Positions 8,901 through 16,805 of a stretch of 64,000 nt of DNA are shown here, one piece after another. A program made the position numbers and the translations under genes. Origin of the DNA: Actinobacteria bacterium UBA2279 (lineage in GTDB: Bacteria > Actinomycetota > Coriobacteriia > Anaerosomatales > Anaerosomataceae); assembly GCA_002347365.1 (NCBI GenBank), contig DDWT01000021.1:73995-137994 (forward strand), given 5' to 3'. Under the pieces are notes generated by a model. The model made no database searches, was not told the DNA's origin, and saw nothing but the letters and a program-made list of their open reading frames with translations. Numbering within the stretch: position 1 is the stretch's first letter; every line of letters starts with the position of its first letter.

Positions 8901-10054
8901 GGACCGCTCAGCGCATTGCTCAACTTCCGCCGTACCTGTTTGCAGAGATCGACCGGAAGAAGGAGGCGAAGCAGGCCCAGGGTATCGACGTCATCTCTCT
9001 CGGCATAGGGGATCCGGATACTCCCACACCGGAGCACATCGTCGACGCGATGGCCAAGGCTATACGCGACCCCCAGAACCACAAGTATCCGAGTTACGCC
9101 GGCGCGAAGAAGTACCGCGAGGCCGCATCCCAGTGGATGAAGCAGCGCTTCGCTGTGGATGTCGATCCCGACACCGAGACTCTGGCGCTCATCGGCAGCA
9201 AGGAAGGCATCGCCCACGTCTTCCTCGCCTTCGTGGACCCCGGGGAGTATACGCTCGTTCCCGGCGCCGGATACCCCGTGTACCACACTGGTGGCATTCT
9301 CTGCGGTGGCAAGACGCACTTCATGCCCATGACCGAGGAGAACGGCTTCCTCGCGGACTTCGAGTCCACCCCGGCCGACGTGCTCGCCAAGGCGAAGATG
9401 ATGTTCCTCAGCTACCCCAATAACCCCACCTCGGCCATCGCGCCGCCCGAGTACTTCGACAAGGCGATCGCGTTCGCCAAGAAGCACGACCTGCTCATCA
9501 TCCACGACAACGCCTACTCAGAGATCGGCTTCGACGGCTACAAGCCGTCTAGCTTCCTTGAGCGTCCGGGCGCCAAGGACGTGGCTATCGAGTTCTTCAG
9601 CTGCTCCAAGGCGTACAACATGACCGGCTGGCGCGTCGCGTTCGCCGTGGGCAACGCCACAGCGATCAAGGCGCTGGGCACCGTCAAGAGCAACATCGAC
9701 TCCGGTGTCTTCACCGCCGTGCAGGATGCAGCGATCGAAGCACTGCTCGGGCCGCAAGACTCCATCGACGAACTCAACGCCATGTACCAGCGCCGTCGTG
9801 ACTTCGTCATCGATGCGCTCGCCAAGATCGGCATCAAGGCGAACACGCCGAAGGGAACCATCTACGTGTGGGCGCAGGTGCCCGAAGGCTACACATCAGC
9901 GGATTTCGCGGCGAAGGTTCTCGATGAGGCCAATGTCATCGTGGCAGCCGGTACCGCATATGGCCCGTCAGGCGAGGGGTACGTCCGCATATCGCTCTCA
10001 ACACCCGACGACCGCCTCGAGCAGGCCATCGAGCGCATCAAGAACACGCTCTAG
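8897..10054 (+). CDS. dapL: LL-diaminopimelate aminotransferase
   Basis: PLP-dependent class I/II aminotransferase that converts tetrahydrodipicolinate directly to LL-DAP, avoiding the succinyl or acetyl routes. The PLP lysine lies in SCSKAYNMTGWR; SLGIGDPDTPTP near the start and SYPNNPTSA mid-protein are typical of the family. The 385-residue length is normal. GTG 8897 is chosen (GGGATGG just upstream); ATG 8852 would add 15 residues with no family support. Adjacency to dapF supports the DapL call over a generic aspartate aminotransferase. Confidence 0.88.
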   Translation: MRTAQRIAQLPPYLFAEIDRKKEAKQAQGIDVISLGIGDPDTPTPEHIVDAMAKAIRDPQNHKYPSYAGAKKYREAASQWMKQRFAVDVDPDTETLALIGSKEGIAHVFLAFVDPGEYTLVPGAGYPVYHTGGILCGGKTHFMPMTEENGFLADFESTPADVLAKAKMMFLSYPNNPTSAIAPPEYFDKAIAFAKKHDLLIIHDNAYSEIGFDGYKPSSFLERPGAKDVAIEFFSCSKAYNMTGWRVAFAVGNATAIKALGTVKSNIDSGVFTAVQDAAIEALLGPQDSIDELNAMYQRRRDFVIDALAKIGIKANTPKGTIYVWAQVPEGYTSADFAAKVLDEANVIVAAGTAYGPSGEGYVRISLSTPDDRLEQAIERIKNTL

Positions 10055-10075
10055 GAGAGGTCGGCGCCGGAACGC

Positions 10076-11392
10076 ATGACTGAGGCCAAAACGAAGCCCT
10101 ACGAGGTCGCTCATGAGTTCAGCGACCGGGCCATCCTCGTGGGCGTGGACCGTGGACAGCGTGGCTGGCCGATAGAAGAGGACATGGCCGAGCTCGCGCG
10201 GCTGGTCGACACTGCCGGCGCCGAGATCGTCGGCGAAGTGACGCAGCGGCTCGACCGGTCGAATCCGCGCACGTTCATCGGCCCGGGCAAGGCCGAGGAG
10301 ATCGGACGGCTCGCCGAGGACACCAAAGCGACGCTGGTCGTGTTCGACGACGACCTGTCTCCGTCACAACAGGCCAACGTGGAGAACCTCATGCTCGGCG
10401 TGAAGGTACTCGACCGCACCGCGCTGATCCTCGACATCTTCGCGCTGCACGCGCGAAGCCGGGAAGGACGTCTGCAAGTAGAGCTTGCGCAGATGGAGTA
10501 TCTCCTGCCTCGACTCCGCGGTCTGTGGCGCCACTTCGGGCAGGCTGCCGCAGCTGCCGGCGGCGCTTTGGGCATCGGCACCCGTGGTCCGGGTGAGACG
10601 CAGCTGGAAACGGACCGCCGGCTCGCGCGCAAACGGATCCAGGAGGTACGGCGCGAACTCAAGGCCGTCTCGGCTGCGCGTGATACCCAAAGACACGCCC
10701 GTCACCGTTCCGGGGTGTACCGGATAGCGCTTGTCGGCTACACGAACGCGGGAAAATCCACGCTGCTCAATGCGCTCACGGGTGCGGGTGTGCTCGTGCA
10801 AGACAAGCTGTTCGCCACCCTGGACGCCACGACGCGCCAACTCGAACTGCCCGAGGGCCGCATCGTCACACTCACCGACACCGTCGGGTTCATCAACAAA
10901 CTGCCGCACTCGCTGGTGGAAGCGTTCAAGTCGACCCTCGATGAGGTTCGCGAAGCGGATCTGCTCCTTCACGTCGTCGACACGTCACATGCGATGGCGG
11001 GAGCTCAGATAGCCGCCGTCTCGGAGGTCTTAGGGGAGCTCGGCGTCAGCGGCAGTCCGCAGATGCTTGTCTACAACAAGACGGATCTGATCGACGAAGC
11101 GGAGCTGCTGCAGCTGCAGAGGCGCTCCCCGGATGCCGTGTTCGTTTCGGGGGTGAGCGGAGCAGGTCTGGAATCGCTTCTTGAGCGGATCGCCTCGGAG
11201 GCCGCACACCGCGACAGGACCATAGACGTCCTGGTGCCCTACACGCGGGGTGACCTCGTCAAGATGGCACATGAAGAGGCACACATCATTCTCGAGGAGC
11301 ACGTGGAGAGTGGTACACACCTCATCTTGCGTGTGCCCACGGCGCGCGCGGACTTCTTCGCGCCATTCGTAAGAGTTGCCGAGGAAGACTAG
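10076..11392 (+). CDS. hflX: Ribosome-associated GTPase HflX
   Basis: GTPase that binds the 50S subunit and splits stalled ribosomes, notably under heat stress. The 438-residue protein has the N-terminal HflX domain (FIGPGKAEEIG), the glycine-rich linker GALGIGTRGPGETQLETDRR, and a G domain with G1 GYTNAGKST, G3 DTVGF and G4 NKTD. Its stop codon overlaps that of lexA on the opposite strand in the palindrome CTAG (11389-11392), so the two genes converge with no spacer. Confidence 0.96.
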   Translation: MTEAKTKPYEVAHEFSDRAILVGVDRGQRGWPIEEDMAELARLVDTAGAEIVGEVTQRLDRSNPRTFIGPGKAEEIGRLAEDTKATLVVFDDDLSPSQQANVENLMLGVKVLDRTALILDIFALHARSREGRLQVELAQMEYLLPRLRGLWRHFGQAAAAAGGALGIGTRGPGETQLETDRRLARKRIQEVRRELKAVSAARDTQRHARHRSGVYRIALVGYTNAGKSTLLNALTGAGVLVQDKLFATLDATTRQLELPEGRIVTLTDTVGFINKLPHSLVEAFKSTLDEVREADLLLHVVDTSHAMAGAQIAAVSEVLGELGVSGSPQMLVYNKTDLIDEAELLQLQRRSPDAVFVSGVSGAGLESLLERIASEAAHRDRTIDVLVPYTRGDLVKMAHEEAHIILEEHVESGTHLILRVPTARADFFAPFVRVAEED

Positions 11393-12012
11393 AGGCGCCT
11401 GAAGAGCGCGACTACCTTGCCCAGAATGGTCACATCTCGAGAGTAGATCGGCTCCATTGAGGCGTTCTCGGGCTGAAGACGCACGCGATCGGCTTCTTTG
11501 AAGAAGCGCTTCACCGTTGCTGAGTCATCCAGCATCGCCACCACGATATCCCCGTTGCCCGCAGAAGACTGCTGGCGGACAACGACGAAATCTCCGTCCA
11601 TTATCCCCGCATCGATCATGCTCTCACCCTTCACGCGAAGGATGAACGTCTGCTCGCCGGCAAGTTCTGCGGGGAGAGAGATCGTGGACTCGATATTCTC
11701 GGCGGCCAGGATAGGGGAGCCTGCTGCAACCTGACCGACGATCGGAACAGCCCGGACGGCGCCAAGGTCCACAGCGCGCTCCGTGTCACGATAATCGAGG
11801 ACCTCAAGAGCACGCGGCTTGCTGGGATCACGTCGAATGAAGCCCTTCTTCTCGAGGGCAGCGAGATGCGAGTGGACGGTCGACGAGGACGAGAGACCGA
11901 CAGCCTCTCCGATCTCCCGCACCGACGGCGGAAAACCGCGCCGGTGGATCTCGGACCGGATGTAGTCGAGTATCTCCTGCTGACGGCGTGTCAGTTCTCG
12001 CTTGTACTCCAT
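11389..12012 (-). CDS. lexA: LexA SOS repressor
   Basis: Transcriptional repressor of the DNA-damage regulon, inactivated by RecA-stimulated self-cleavage. The 207-residue protein has an N-terminal winged helix (SVREIGEAVGLSSSSTVHSHL about residues 30-50), the Ala97-Gly98 cleavage site in GQVAAGS, and the Ser131/Lys168 dyad. ATG 12012 is taken as the start; a GTG directly before it (12015) is possible. The upstream region holds two of four SOS boxes, so autorepression is expected. A LysM protein and nrdR lie divergently, the same order as in mycobacteria and corynebacteria. Confidence 0.97.
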   Translation of the reverse strand: MEYKRELTRRQQEILDYIRSEIHRRGFPPSVREIGEAVGLSSSSTVHSHLAALEKKGFIRRDPSKPRALEVLDYRDTERAVDLGAVRAVPIVGQVAAGSPILAAENIESTISLPAELAGEQTFILRVKGESMIDAGIMDGDFVVVRQQSSAGNGDIVVAMLDDSATVKRFFKEADRVRLQPENASMEPIYSRDVTILGKVVALFRRL

Positions 12013-12028
12013 CACCGACCCCCTGAAC

Positions 12029-12042
12029 CGAAAGCGTGTTCG
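12029..12042. promoter_or_regulatory. SOS box 1 (lexA start-proximal)
   Basis: CGAAAGCGTGTTCG, one mismatch from the Gram-positive LexA site CGAAC-N4-GTTCG. It sits at the predicted lexA transcription start, 17 bp from its ATG. Confidence 0.65.
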
Positions 12043-12049
12043 TGCGCCA

Positions 12050-12078
12050 AGTGTACGTCACGTCGTGCGCTCATGCAA
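12050..12078 (-). promoter_or_regulatory. Predicted lexA promoter
   Basis: On the minus strand, TTGCAT (12073-12078) and TACACT (12050-12055) are spaced by 17 bp. SOS box 2 overlaps the -35 element and SOS box 1 covers the start region, so LexA would block its own promoter at both ends. Confidence 0.55.
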
Positions 12079-12089
12079 ACAGACGTTCG
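12076..12089. promoter_or_regulatory. SOS box 2 (lexA -35 region)
   Basis: CAAACAGACGTTCG, one mismatch from CGAAC-N4-GTTCG, overlapping the predicted lexA -35 hexamer. Confidence 0.65.
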
Positions 12090-12098
12090 TATTTCCCC

Positions 12099-12128
12099 TT
12101 GCATACGAACACCTGTTCGCACTATCAT
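12099..12128 (+). promoter_or_regulatory. Predicted promoter of the LysM protein gene
   Basis: TTGCAT (12099-12104) and TATCAT (12123-12128) are separated by 18 bp. SOS box 3 fills the spacer and SOS box 4 lies at the predicted start site, a tight LexA-repressible arrangement. Confidence 0.55.
12106..12119. promoter_or_regulatory. SOS box 3 (perfect palindrome)
   Basis: CGAACACCTGTTCG has perfect CGAAC/GTTCG arms and is the strongest of the four LexA sites. It lies inside the spacer of the predicted promoter for the LysM gene. Confidence 0.85.
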
Positions 12129-12134
12129 GTGTAC

Positions 12135-12148
12135 AGAACGTGTGTTCG
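12135..12148. promoter_or_regulatory. SOS box 4
   Basis: AGAACGTGTGTTCG matches CGAAC-N4-GTTCG with one mismatch and agrees with the RNRY centre. It sits at the predicted transcription start of the LysM gene. Confidence 0.75.
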
Positions 12149-12218
12149 GTTTGGATGTCAGACCGGTCCGCTAGGGTGGTCGTGCCAGCCGAGACAGGTC
12201 CAGGGAGGTCCGATTCAC

Positions 12219-12590
12219 ATGCACGCTACGCTCGCCACAACAAACAGCGCATCGCGCGTCCGCCAAACAGAACAGCCACGGACCCTGCGCTTCACGACGG
12301 TGGAGATCCTCATCCTCGTTCTCTTTGCACTCGCACTGATCGCCGCGGCCGTCGGTCCCGCGCTCATGCGCGACCGGTCAGCCCCGACTCACACAACGAC
12401 CATCAAAGTCGGGGAGTATCAGACACTCTGGGAGATCGCCAAACAGCATCCCGGCGAAGGGCTGACCACGCCTGAGACCGTGAGAGCGATACGTACGCTC
12501 AACGGGATGACCAGCGGAAACATCGTCGCAGGCCAGCTTCTGATGGTCCCGGTCAACGCAACATCCAGTGCGTCTGTGGCCCTCAGATAG
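12219..12590 (+). CDS. SOS-controlled LysM membrane protein, YneA/DivS/ChiZ-like cell-division suppressor
   Basis: A 123-residue protein with a short cytoplasmic tail, one membrane helix (about 28-50) and an extracellular LysM peptidoglycan-binding domain (about 61-114, from TTIKVGEYQTLWEIAKQHPG to GQLLMVPVN). That layout, divergence from lexA and position before nrdR match B. subtilis YneA, corynebacterial DivS and mycobacterial ChiZ, which halt division during the SOS response. Two SOS boxes lie in its promoter. ATG 12219 follows GGGAGGT (12203-12209). Function is by synteny and layout, not sequence identity, since the family diverges rapidly. Confidence 0.85.
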   Translation: MHATLATTNSASRVRQTEQPRTLRFTTVEILILVLFALALIAAAVGPALMRDRSAPTHTTTIKVGEYQTLWEIAKQHPGEGLTTPETVRAIRTLNGMTSGNIVAGQLLMVPVNATSSASVALR

Positions 12591-12610
12591 CATCCAACCT
12601 CCCGTTGTGT

Positions 12611-12626
12611 ACCCCAGATATTGTGT
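12611..12626. promoter_or_regulatory. Candidate NrdR box in the nrdR promoter
   Basis: ACCCCAGATATTGTGT agrees at about 13 of 16 positions with the NrdR operator ACAC(A/T)A(A/T)ATAT(A/T)GTGT. It falls exactly between a possible -35 TTGTGT (12605-12610) and -10 TAGGCT (12629-12634). One half-site is weak, so this is tentative. Confidence 0.4.
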
Positions 12627-12664
12627 GCTAGGCTGCATTGGAGCCTAGATGTGGGGGTATCGCT

Positions 12665-13111
12665 ATGCGGTGTCCGTTCTGTGGTCATGATGAGACAAAG
12701 GTCGTTGATTCTCGCGTCTCGGAGTCTCAGGACGCCATCCGCCGCAGGCGGGAGTGCCTTGAGTGTGCCCAGCGATTCACCACATATGAGCGTCGCGAAG
12801 AAATGCCGCTCATGGTGATCAAGAAGGACGATCGCCGAGAGCCGTTCGATAGAGGCAAGCTCCTGCGTGGCTTGGTAGTCGCGACCGCCAAACGGCCGGT
12901 CACCACCGCCAAGCTCGAGGAACTGATCGATGACATAGAGTCCGAACTGCACAACACGTTCCACTACGAGATCGCCGCCAAGCAACTCGGCGATCTCGTC
13001 CTTCGTCGACTCCTCGAGCTCGACAAGGTGGCATACATCCGCTTCGCCTCGGTCTACAAAGAGTTCGACGATCTGGATGAATTCACTTCGGAGCTGAAGA
13101 AGCTCGGGTGA
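12665..13111 (+). CDS. nrdR: Ribonucleotide reductase repressor NrdR
   Basis: Zinc-finger/ATP-cone repressor that senses ATP/dATP and controls ribonucleotide reductase genes. The 148-residue protein starts MRCPFCGHDETKVVDSR with a zinc ribbon completed by CLECAQRF, then an ATP-cone from about residue 47. ATG 12665 is preceded by GGGGG (12653-12657). The class III reductase begins 99 nt downstream, its expected target. A candidate operator overlaps its own promoter. Confidence 0.97.
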   Translation: MRCPFCGHDETKVVDSRVSESQDAIRRRRECLECAQRFTTYERREEMPLMVIKKDDRREPFDRGKLLRGLVVATAKRPVTTAKLEELIDDIESELHNTFHYEIAAKQLGDLVLRRLLELDKVAYIRFASVYKEFDDLDEFTSELKKLG

Positions 13112-13210
13112 TTCTCACTGGTCACGGGGGGATTCCTCTCGCACCCGGTGCGCGGCGTCAGAGCCGCATATACATGGCTGGCAACGAAGTGGAACGGCAG
13201 GTGTGGCGAG

Positions 13211-15352
13211 ATGGTTCTTGAGCGCGTCGTGAACGTGATAAAGCCCTCCCAGGCTCCCGGCTCGGCTGATAGCACGGACATCGCGCTCCTCGTTTCCACT
13301 AACTCGCGACAGGAGATCGACTCCTGGGACCGCTCGAAGATCGTCGACTCCCTCATCAAGGAGACCGGTGCGGCGCCTGTCCTTGCCGAGGAGATCGCCG
13401 AGGCTGTCGAAGACCGCATCGAGCGCAGCAACTTGATGACTGTCACCACGGCGATCATCCGGGAGCTTGTCGACCTAGAATTCCTCGAGCGTGGGCTCAC
13501 GGTCATGCACAAGCGCCACAGCCAGCTCGGTCTGCCGATGTGGGACGTCGAGCAGATCATCACCAATGCCAACAAAGAGAACAGCAACACGACGCACAAT
13601 CCGGAGTCCATCAATCTGACGATCGCCGAGACGATCCTTAAGGAGTTCGCCCTGCGGCGGGTGTTCAGTGAAGATGTGGCCGAGGCTCACTACGTCGGCG
13701 ATGTCCATCTCCACGACCTCGGCTTCATCATCAGACCGTACTGCGGTGGGCACTCCCTGGAGTACATCAAGAAGTACGGCCTCAGACTGCCGAACATCAC
13801 GTCAGTCTCGAAGCCTGCAAAGCACCCCGAGGTCCTTATCGGCCATATGGTCAAGATGGCTGCTGCGCTGCAGGCTCACTATGCAGGCGCCGTCGGGTGG
13901 GAAGCCGTCAACGTCTTCTTCGCCCCGTATCTCGTGGGCAAGACTGAAGACGAGATCGACCAGCTCGCACAGATGCTCATCTTCGAGTTCAACCAGCTTG
14001 CGGGAGCTCGCGGTAGCCAGGTGGTGTTCACCGACTTCAACCTCTACTACAACATCCCGCGACACTTCGCAGACACGCCCGCGATAGGCCCCGGTGGCGA
14101 GTACACCGGCAAGACGTACCGGGAGTATGAAAAAGAGGCTCAAGCGTTTCTCCGGGCGATGTTCAACGTATACATGCGCGGCGATGCGCACGGCAAGACG
14201 TTCGTCTTCCCCAAGCCGCTGCTGCATATCAACGAGGACTTCTTCCACACAGAGGGCCATGAAGAGTTCCTCAATCTCGCATGCAGCGTCGCCTCCAAGC
14301 AGGGCATCACGTACTTCGTGTTCGACCGTGGCGACGAAGTGACGGTCTCGCAATGCTGCAGGCTCAAGTTGAAGTTGAGCGAGGAGCAGCTCGGCGAGAC
14401 AAAGACACCTGAGCGGATGCGTTTCTCGGCGTTGCAGAACGTCACGATCAATCTGCCACGCATCGCCTACAAGGCTCAAGGCAACGATCAGACACTCTTC
14501 ATGGAGCTCAATAAGGCGCTCGAGCTCGTGGCAAAAGCGCACGTGCAAAAACGTGAGTTCATCACCGAGCTGATGAATCTTGGCTCGGATGGGCCTCTTG
14601 GCCTGCTCACTCAGAACCTCGATGGCAATCCGTACCTCATGATGGACCAGCTGACCTACCTTGCAGGGGTCATCGGGCTCAACGAACTCGTGCAGATCCA
14701 CACCGGCCGACAGCTGCATGAAGGGGAGGACGCTCTCAGGTTCGGCCTGAGGGTTATATCGGCGATGAGCCTCAAGTGCCGCGAGCTTTCCGAGCGGTAC
14801 GGCATCCACATGGTTCTTGAAGAGAGTCCCGCGGAATCCGCAGGCTACCGTCTGGCGAAGTTGGACATGAAGTACTGGCCGCAGATGGCGGCGCAGGTCG
14901 TGAAAGGCGATGTCACCACAGGGAACTACTACTACACCAACTCGATCCATCTGGCCGCCGACGCGCCGACTGACTACATCACTCGCGTGGAAGACCAGTC
15001 CCGATTCCACCCGCTCATCGAAGCGGGTGCCATCGTGCACGTATGGCTGGGAGAGAGCGAACCGGACCCCAGAGCGATCGAGTCCTTTGTCATCAAGACG
15101 TTCCGGAACACCCAGTGTTCCCAGATCGCCTTCAGCCCTGAATTCACTGTTTGTGAGTCGTGCCGGCGTACCAGCAGAGGGTTGAAAGCCCAGTGCCCGC
15201 TGTGCGGCTCGATGGACGTATATGGTGTCACCCGCATAGTCGGCTATTTCAGCAAGGTCCAGACCTGGAACCGCAGCAAGATCGGCGAACTGTACGATCG
15301 CGTCCGCACCGACCTCGGTTCGCTCACGCCAGTCGATGAGAAGGCCTGCTAA
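13211..15352 (+). CDS. nrdD: Anaerobic (class III) ribonucleoside-triphosphate reductase
   Basis: Glycyl-radical enzyme that makes dNTPs from NTPs without oxygen. The 713-residue protein has an N-terminal ATP-cone (about 25-110), the ten-stranded barrel, a four-cysteine zinc site near the C terminus (CESCRRT...CPLCG) and the glycyl-radical loop with Gly678 in RIVGYFS. The adjacent cysteines in VSQCCRLKLK are in the active-site region. ATG 13211 with AGGTG at 13199-13203 is preferred; GTG 13148 would add 21 residues. It is followed by a small redoxin and nrdG, so the whole enzyme system is encoded together. It implies an anaerobic or facultative lifestyle. Confidence 0.97.
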   Translation: MVLERVVNVIKPSQAPGSADSTDIALLVSTNSRQEIDSWDRSKIVDSLIKETGAAPVLAEEIAEAVEDRIERSNLMTVTTAIIRELVDLEFLERGLTVMHKRHSQLGLPMWDVEQIITNANKENSNTTHNPESINLTIAETILKEFALRRVFSEDVAEAHYVGDVHLHDLGFIIRPYCGGHSLEYIKKYGLRLPNITSVSKPAKHPEVLIGHMVKMAAALQAHYAGAVGWEAVNVFFAPYLVGKTEDEIDQLAQMLIFEFNQLAGARGSQVVFTDFNLYYNIPRHFADTPAIGPGGEYTGKTYREYEKEAQAFLRAMFNVYMRGDAHGKTFVFPKPLLHINEDFFHTEGHEEFLNLACSVASKQGITYFVFDRGDEVTVSQCCRLKLKLSEEQLGETKTPERMRFSALQNVTINLPRIAYKAQGNDQTLFMELNKALELVAKAHVQKREFITELMNLGSDGPLGLLTQNLDGNPYLMMDQLTYLAGVIGLNELVQIHTGRQLHEGEDALRFGLRVISAMSLKCRELSERYGIHMVLEESPAESAGYRLAKLDMKYWPQMAAQVVKGDVTTGNYYYTNSIHLAADAPTDYITRVEDQSRFHPLIEAGAIVHVWLGESEPDPRAIESFVIKTFRNTQCSQIAFSPEFTVCESCRRTSRGLKAQCPLCGSMDVYGVTRIVGYFSKVQTWNRSKIGELYDRVRTDLGSLTPVDEKAC

Positions 15353-15382
15353 CGTCAGCAACGCGATCAAGGAGCAGTACCG

Positions 15383-15628
15383 ATGGAAGTGAAGGTGTTC
15401 GTCAAGGAGGACTGCCCCCGCTGCCCGGCGGCCAAGCGTGCCGTGGAGGGGTTCCAGAACGTGTCTATCTATGACGTCGAATCGATCGACGGATTGGCCG
15501 AGGCCTCGTTCCACGGTGTTCTGGCCACGCCGTCGGTACTCGTGTTCGACTCCTCGGGTCACGAGATCGCCGGCTGGCGTGGCGAGGCTCCCGATGCCAG
15601 CGCTCTGCGCACGGTCCTGGCGAACTGA
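15383..15628 (+). CDS. Glutaredoxin/thioredoxin-fold protein (CPRC), probable NrdD partner
   Basis: An 81-residue thioredoxin-fold protein with the dithiol motif CPRC (in KEDCPRCPAAK, about residues 11-14) and a cis-proline segment ATPSVLVF. It lies 30 nt after nrdD and 3 nt before nrdG. Some NrdD enzymes take electrons from a NrdH-type redoxin rather than formate. A redoxin sandwiched between nrdD and nrdG points to that chemistry here, but this is inference from position. No other domain is present. Confidence 0.85.
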   Translation: MEVKVFVKEDCPRCPAAKRAVEGFQNVSIYDVESIDGLAEASFHGVLATPSVLVFDSSGHEIAGWRGEAPDASALRTVLAN

Positions 15629-15631
15629 TCA

Positions 15632-16363
15632 GTGATGACACCTCCCGTGACCAGTCAGAGCACCCAGGCTCCGACGGATCGCATCGCTGGCTGGCTACCT
15701 GCAGGCATGCTGGATTGGCCGGGGCGCCTCTCGGCCACCGTCTTTCTGGCGGGCTGCTCACTGCGCTGCCCGTTCTGTCACAATCCTGCGCTGCTCTCTC
15801 CGGCAGCAGCCGACGCGCGATGGTCTGGGCTGGAGCCCTATCTCATCGCCAAACGAGATTGGCTTGACGGCATCGTCGTGACAGGCGGCGAACCCACGGA
15901 CGATCCTGACATCGGCGCTCTGCTGGAACGGCTCAACGACCTTGGCTACCGGGTCAAACTCGACACGAACGGCACCAACCCCGAGACGCTCGAGACACTG
16001 CTCGCGATGGGTCTGGTAGCGCACGTCGCACTGGACATCAAGACGACTCTCGCGCGATACGACCATCTCGTAGACCGTCCCGGAACGGCCATGCGGGTCG
16101 AGCGCACGCTCAACGTGCTCAGGCGCTCGGGAGTCTCACACGAGTTCCGGACTACCGCATACCCGGGGGCACTTGCGATCGACGATCTTCCCGAGATCGC
16201 TTCGACTCTCCGCGGAGGCGCCCTCTACGCCATCCAGCAGTTCGTGCCGGATACCACGCTCGATCCACGGGCCGGTGCCGTGCTGCCATTCCATCCCGAC
16301 GCGTTGCACGAAATCGCAGCGCAGTGCGCCCGACATTTGCCGACCATCGTCAGAGGAGCCTAG
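15632..16363 (+). CDS. nrdG: Anaerobic ribonucleotide reductase activating protein (radical SAM)
   Basis: Radical-SAM activase that installs the glycyl radical on NrdD. The 243-residue protein has the cluster motif CSLRCPFC (Cys42, Cys46, Cys49 counted from GTG 15632), preceded by LDWPGRLSATVFLAGC, typical of NrdG, and the GGEPTDD motif. It is longer than short NrdG proteins and resembles the NrdG2/pyruvate-formate-lyase-activase type. The start could be GTG 15632, the adjacent ATG 15635 or GTG 15647; none has a clear Shine-Dalgarno, suggesting translational coupling to the redoxin gene. The nrdD context settles the function. Confidence 0.92.
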   Translation: MMTPPVTSQSTQAPTDRIAGWLPAGMLDWPGRLSATVFLAGCSLRCPFCHNPALLSPAAADARWSGLEPYLIAKRDWLDGIVVTGGEPTDDPDIGALLERLNDLGYRVKLDTNGTNPETLETLLAMGLVAHVALDIKTTLARYDHLVDRPGTAMRVERTLNVLRRSGVSHEFRTTAYPGALAIDDLPEIASTLRGGALYAIQQFVPDTTLDPRAGAVLPFHPDALHEIAAQCARHLPTIVRGA

Positions 16364-16373
16364 GAAGGACCGC

Positions 16374-16805
16374 ATGCAACTCCAGATCAAGCGCATCGAT
16401 GTCGAATTGCCGCTGCCGCGCTACGCCCATGAAGGAGACGCCGGGCTTGACCTGTTCGCCGCCGAGGATGTCACGCTGGCGCCCTTCCAAAGAGGCCTCG
16501 TGCCGACCGGGATCGCTGTCGCCATTCCGGAGGGCCATGCGGGTTTCGTCCAGCCACGGAGCGGACTCGCGATCAAGCAGGGTCTGAGCCTCGTGAACAC
16601 TCCCGGTTTGATCGACTCCCACTATCGCGGTGAGATCAAGATCATCGCCATCAACCTGGACCCCACCACTCCTATCGTGATCTCGCGCGGGGACAAGATC
16701 GCCCAGCTCGTCATCCAGAAGGTCGCGTGCGTCGAGCTGGTCGAAGTGCTCGAACTTGATGAAACGGTACGGGGGGAGGGCGGCTTTGGCAGCACCGGCG
16801 TCTGA
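16374..16805 (+). CDS. dut: dUTP diphosphatase
   Basis: Hydrolyses dUTP to dUMP, keeping uracil out of DNA and supplying thymidylate synthesis. The 143-residue trimeric dUTPase shows motifs AGLDLFA, PRSGLAIKQG, GLIDSHYRGEI, RGDKIAQLV and the C-terminal GGFGSTG. The start is ATG 16374 with AGGAAGGA at 16362-16369; longer upstream reading in this frame lies inside nrdG. It completes a DNA-precursor run and overlaps the Nudix gene. Confidence 0.96.
   Translation: MQLQIKRIDVELPLPRYAHEGDAGLDLFAAEDVTLAPFQRGLVPTGIAVAIPEGHAGFVQPRSGLAIKQGLSLVNTPGLIDSHYRGEIKIIAINLDPTTPIVISRGDKIAQLVIQKVACVELVEVLELDETVRGEGGFGSTGV

Noticed and set aside
13112..13210. NrdR boxes directly before nrdD
   Set aside because: The AT-rich CATATACATGG stretch does not fit the 16-bp operator; regulation could come from the nrdR promoter by read-through.
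13802..15562. 586-codon open frame antisense to nrdD
   Set aside because: It lies wholly opposite a gene with clear catalytic motifs, has no recognisable domain and arises from high-GC codon bias. The same applies to long antisense frames at 5553-6941 and 41489-42961.
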